A DNA stretch of 32,535 nucleotides, from positions 1 through 32,535 of the forward strand of contig JAAYRR010000055.1 of the NCBI GenBank assembly GCA_012518675.1, read 5' to 3'. Of the stretch, positions 32,395 to 32,535 are shown piece after piece. Below the pieces are notes generated by a model, which did no database searches, had not been told where the DNA came from, and was given only the letters and a program-made list of their open reading frames with translations. The DNA comes from Bacillota bacterium (GTDB lineage Bacteria; Bacillota; Dethiobacteria; DTU022; UBA8154). The position numbers were made by a program, and so were the translations under genes. Position 1 is the stretch's first letter, and every line of letters starts with the position of its first letter.

Positions 32395-32535
32395 ATGTAT
32401 TTTGATGGTTGCTTGTTGTTAACTTTCCTGCTTTCTGCCTGTGCGGGGCCAGTTTCAAAAAGCGCTTTTAACTTGACGGACAATATTCAAAAAAGCGACC
32501 TGAAGCCCATAGAAATTTCGGATCCAAACGAACAG
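32395..32535 (+). CDS. Lipoprotein, N-terminal part, possible frameshift at its start
   Basis: The frame runs from the ATG at 32395 to the right edge (47 codons). It gives MYFDGCLLLTFLLSACAGP, a signal peptide with lipobox LSAC and Cys16, then a polar mature part (NLTDNIQKSDLKPIEISDP). The well-placed start is another one: ATG at 32387, followed by AAAAAA, with AAGGGGGA upstream. It leads into a stop codon after 11 residues. One extra A in the six-base A run would join that ATG to the lipoprotein frame and give the usual Met-Lys-Lys beginning. Thus either the gene is frameshifted here (mutation or read error), or the second ATG is used. Family not identifiable from this piece. Confidence 0.6.
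   Translation, partial: MYFDGCLLLTFLLSACAGPVSKSAFNLTDNIQKSDLKPIEISDPNEQ

Overview
The window looks like a chromosomal segment of an anaerobic, spore-former-type Firmicute (Clostridia, perhaps a Peptococcaceae/Desulfotomaculum-like lineage; this placement is inference). Support comes from AGGAGG-like ribosome binding sites with frequent TTG and GTG starts, many lipoprotein signal peptides with no sign of outer-membrane genes, YtrA-type GntR and WalR/PhoP-type regulatory sites, and oxygen-independent enzymes such as a radical SAM protein. No rRNA, tRNA, CRISPR array, phage or insertion sequence was recognised.

Layout. 1-652: the N-terminal part of a membrane GGDEF protein cut by the left edge (minus). 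942-2228: MFS transporter (plus). 2281-7134 (minus): polysaccharide deacetylase, deoxyribose-phosphate aldolase, and a polar amino acid ABC importer (binding lipoprotein, permease, ATPase) with a hairpin-rich 428-base spacer between the first two importer genes. 7334-12726 (plus): copper-amine-oxidase-domain lipoprotein, MBL-fold hydrolase, a RemA-like small protein, and a sodium:solute symporter preceded by an overlapping 32-residue membrane protein. 12927-17151 (minus): a four-gene envelope-glycan O-acylation cluster (SGNH hydrolase, DUF4358 lipoprotein, MBOAT acyltransferase, DHHW protein). 17374-21018 (plus): response regulator, sensor kinase and an unrecognised lipoprotein in one overlapping operon. 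21120-26104 (plus): nitroreductase, TrmO-like protein, endonuclease V-like protein, PAS-GGDEF-HD-GYP protein, guanine deaminase. 26264-28405: orphan Dam-type methylase (minus), a 54-residue membrane protein (plus), a radical SAM protein (minus). 28879-30942 (minus): GntR/YtrA regulator, ABC ATPase, ABC-2 permease and a doubtful small membrane ORF. 31205-32284: divergent YchF-type GTPase (plus). 32395-end: start of a lipoprotein whose natural start codon is out of frame.

The most coherent unit is the divergent pair around 17.2 kb. Four TTACA-like elements with an exact 11-base period lie between the O-acylation cluster and the two-component operon, with a TATAAT on one side and a TACAAT on the other. 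On the minus strand three of the four read TGTAA(C/A) with N5 spacing, like WalR boxes. I infer an envelope-stress circuit in which the response regulator controls both its own operon, including the lipoprotein, and the glycan-modifying cluster.

The other main observations are genes too short to pass a 60-codon cut-off (11063-11161, 27309-27473), start sites moved by ribosome binding sites, and enzymes with altered motifs (HN instead of HD in the HD-GYP domain, an endonuclease V lacking its usual N-terminal extension, a YchF paralogue with altered nucleotide-binding motifs).
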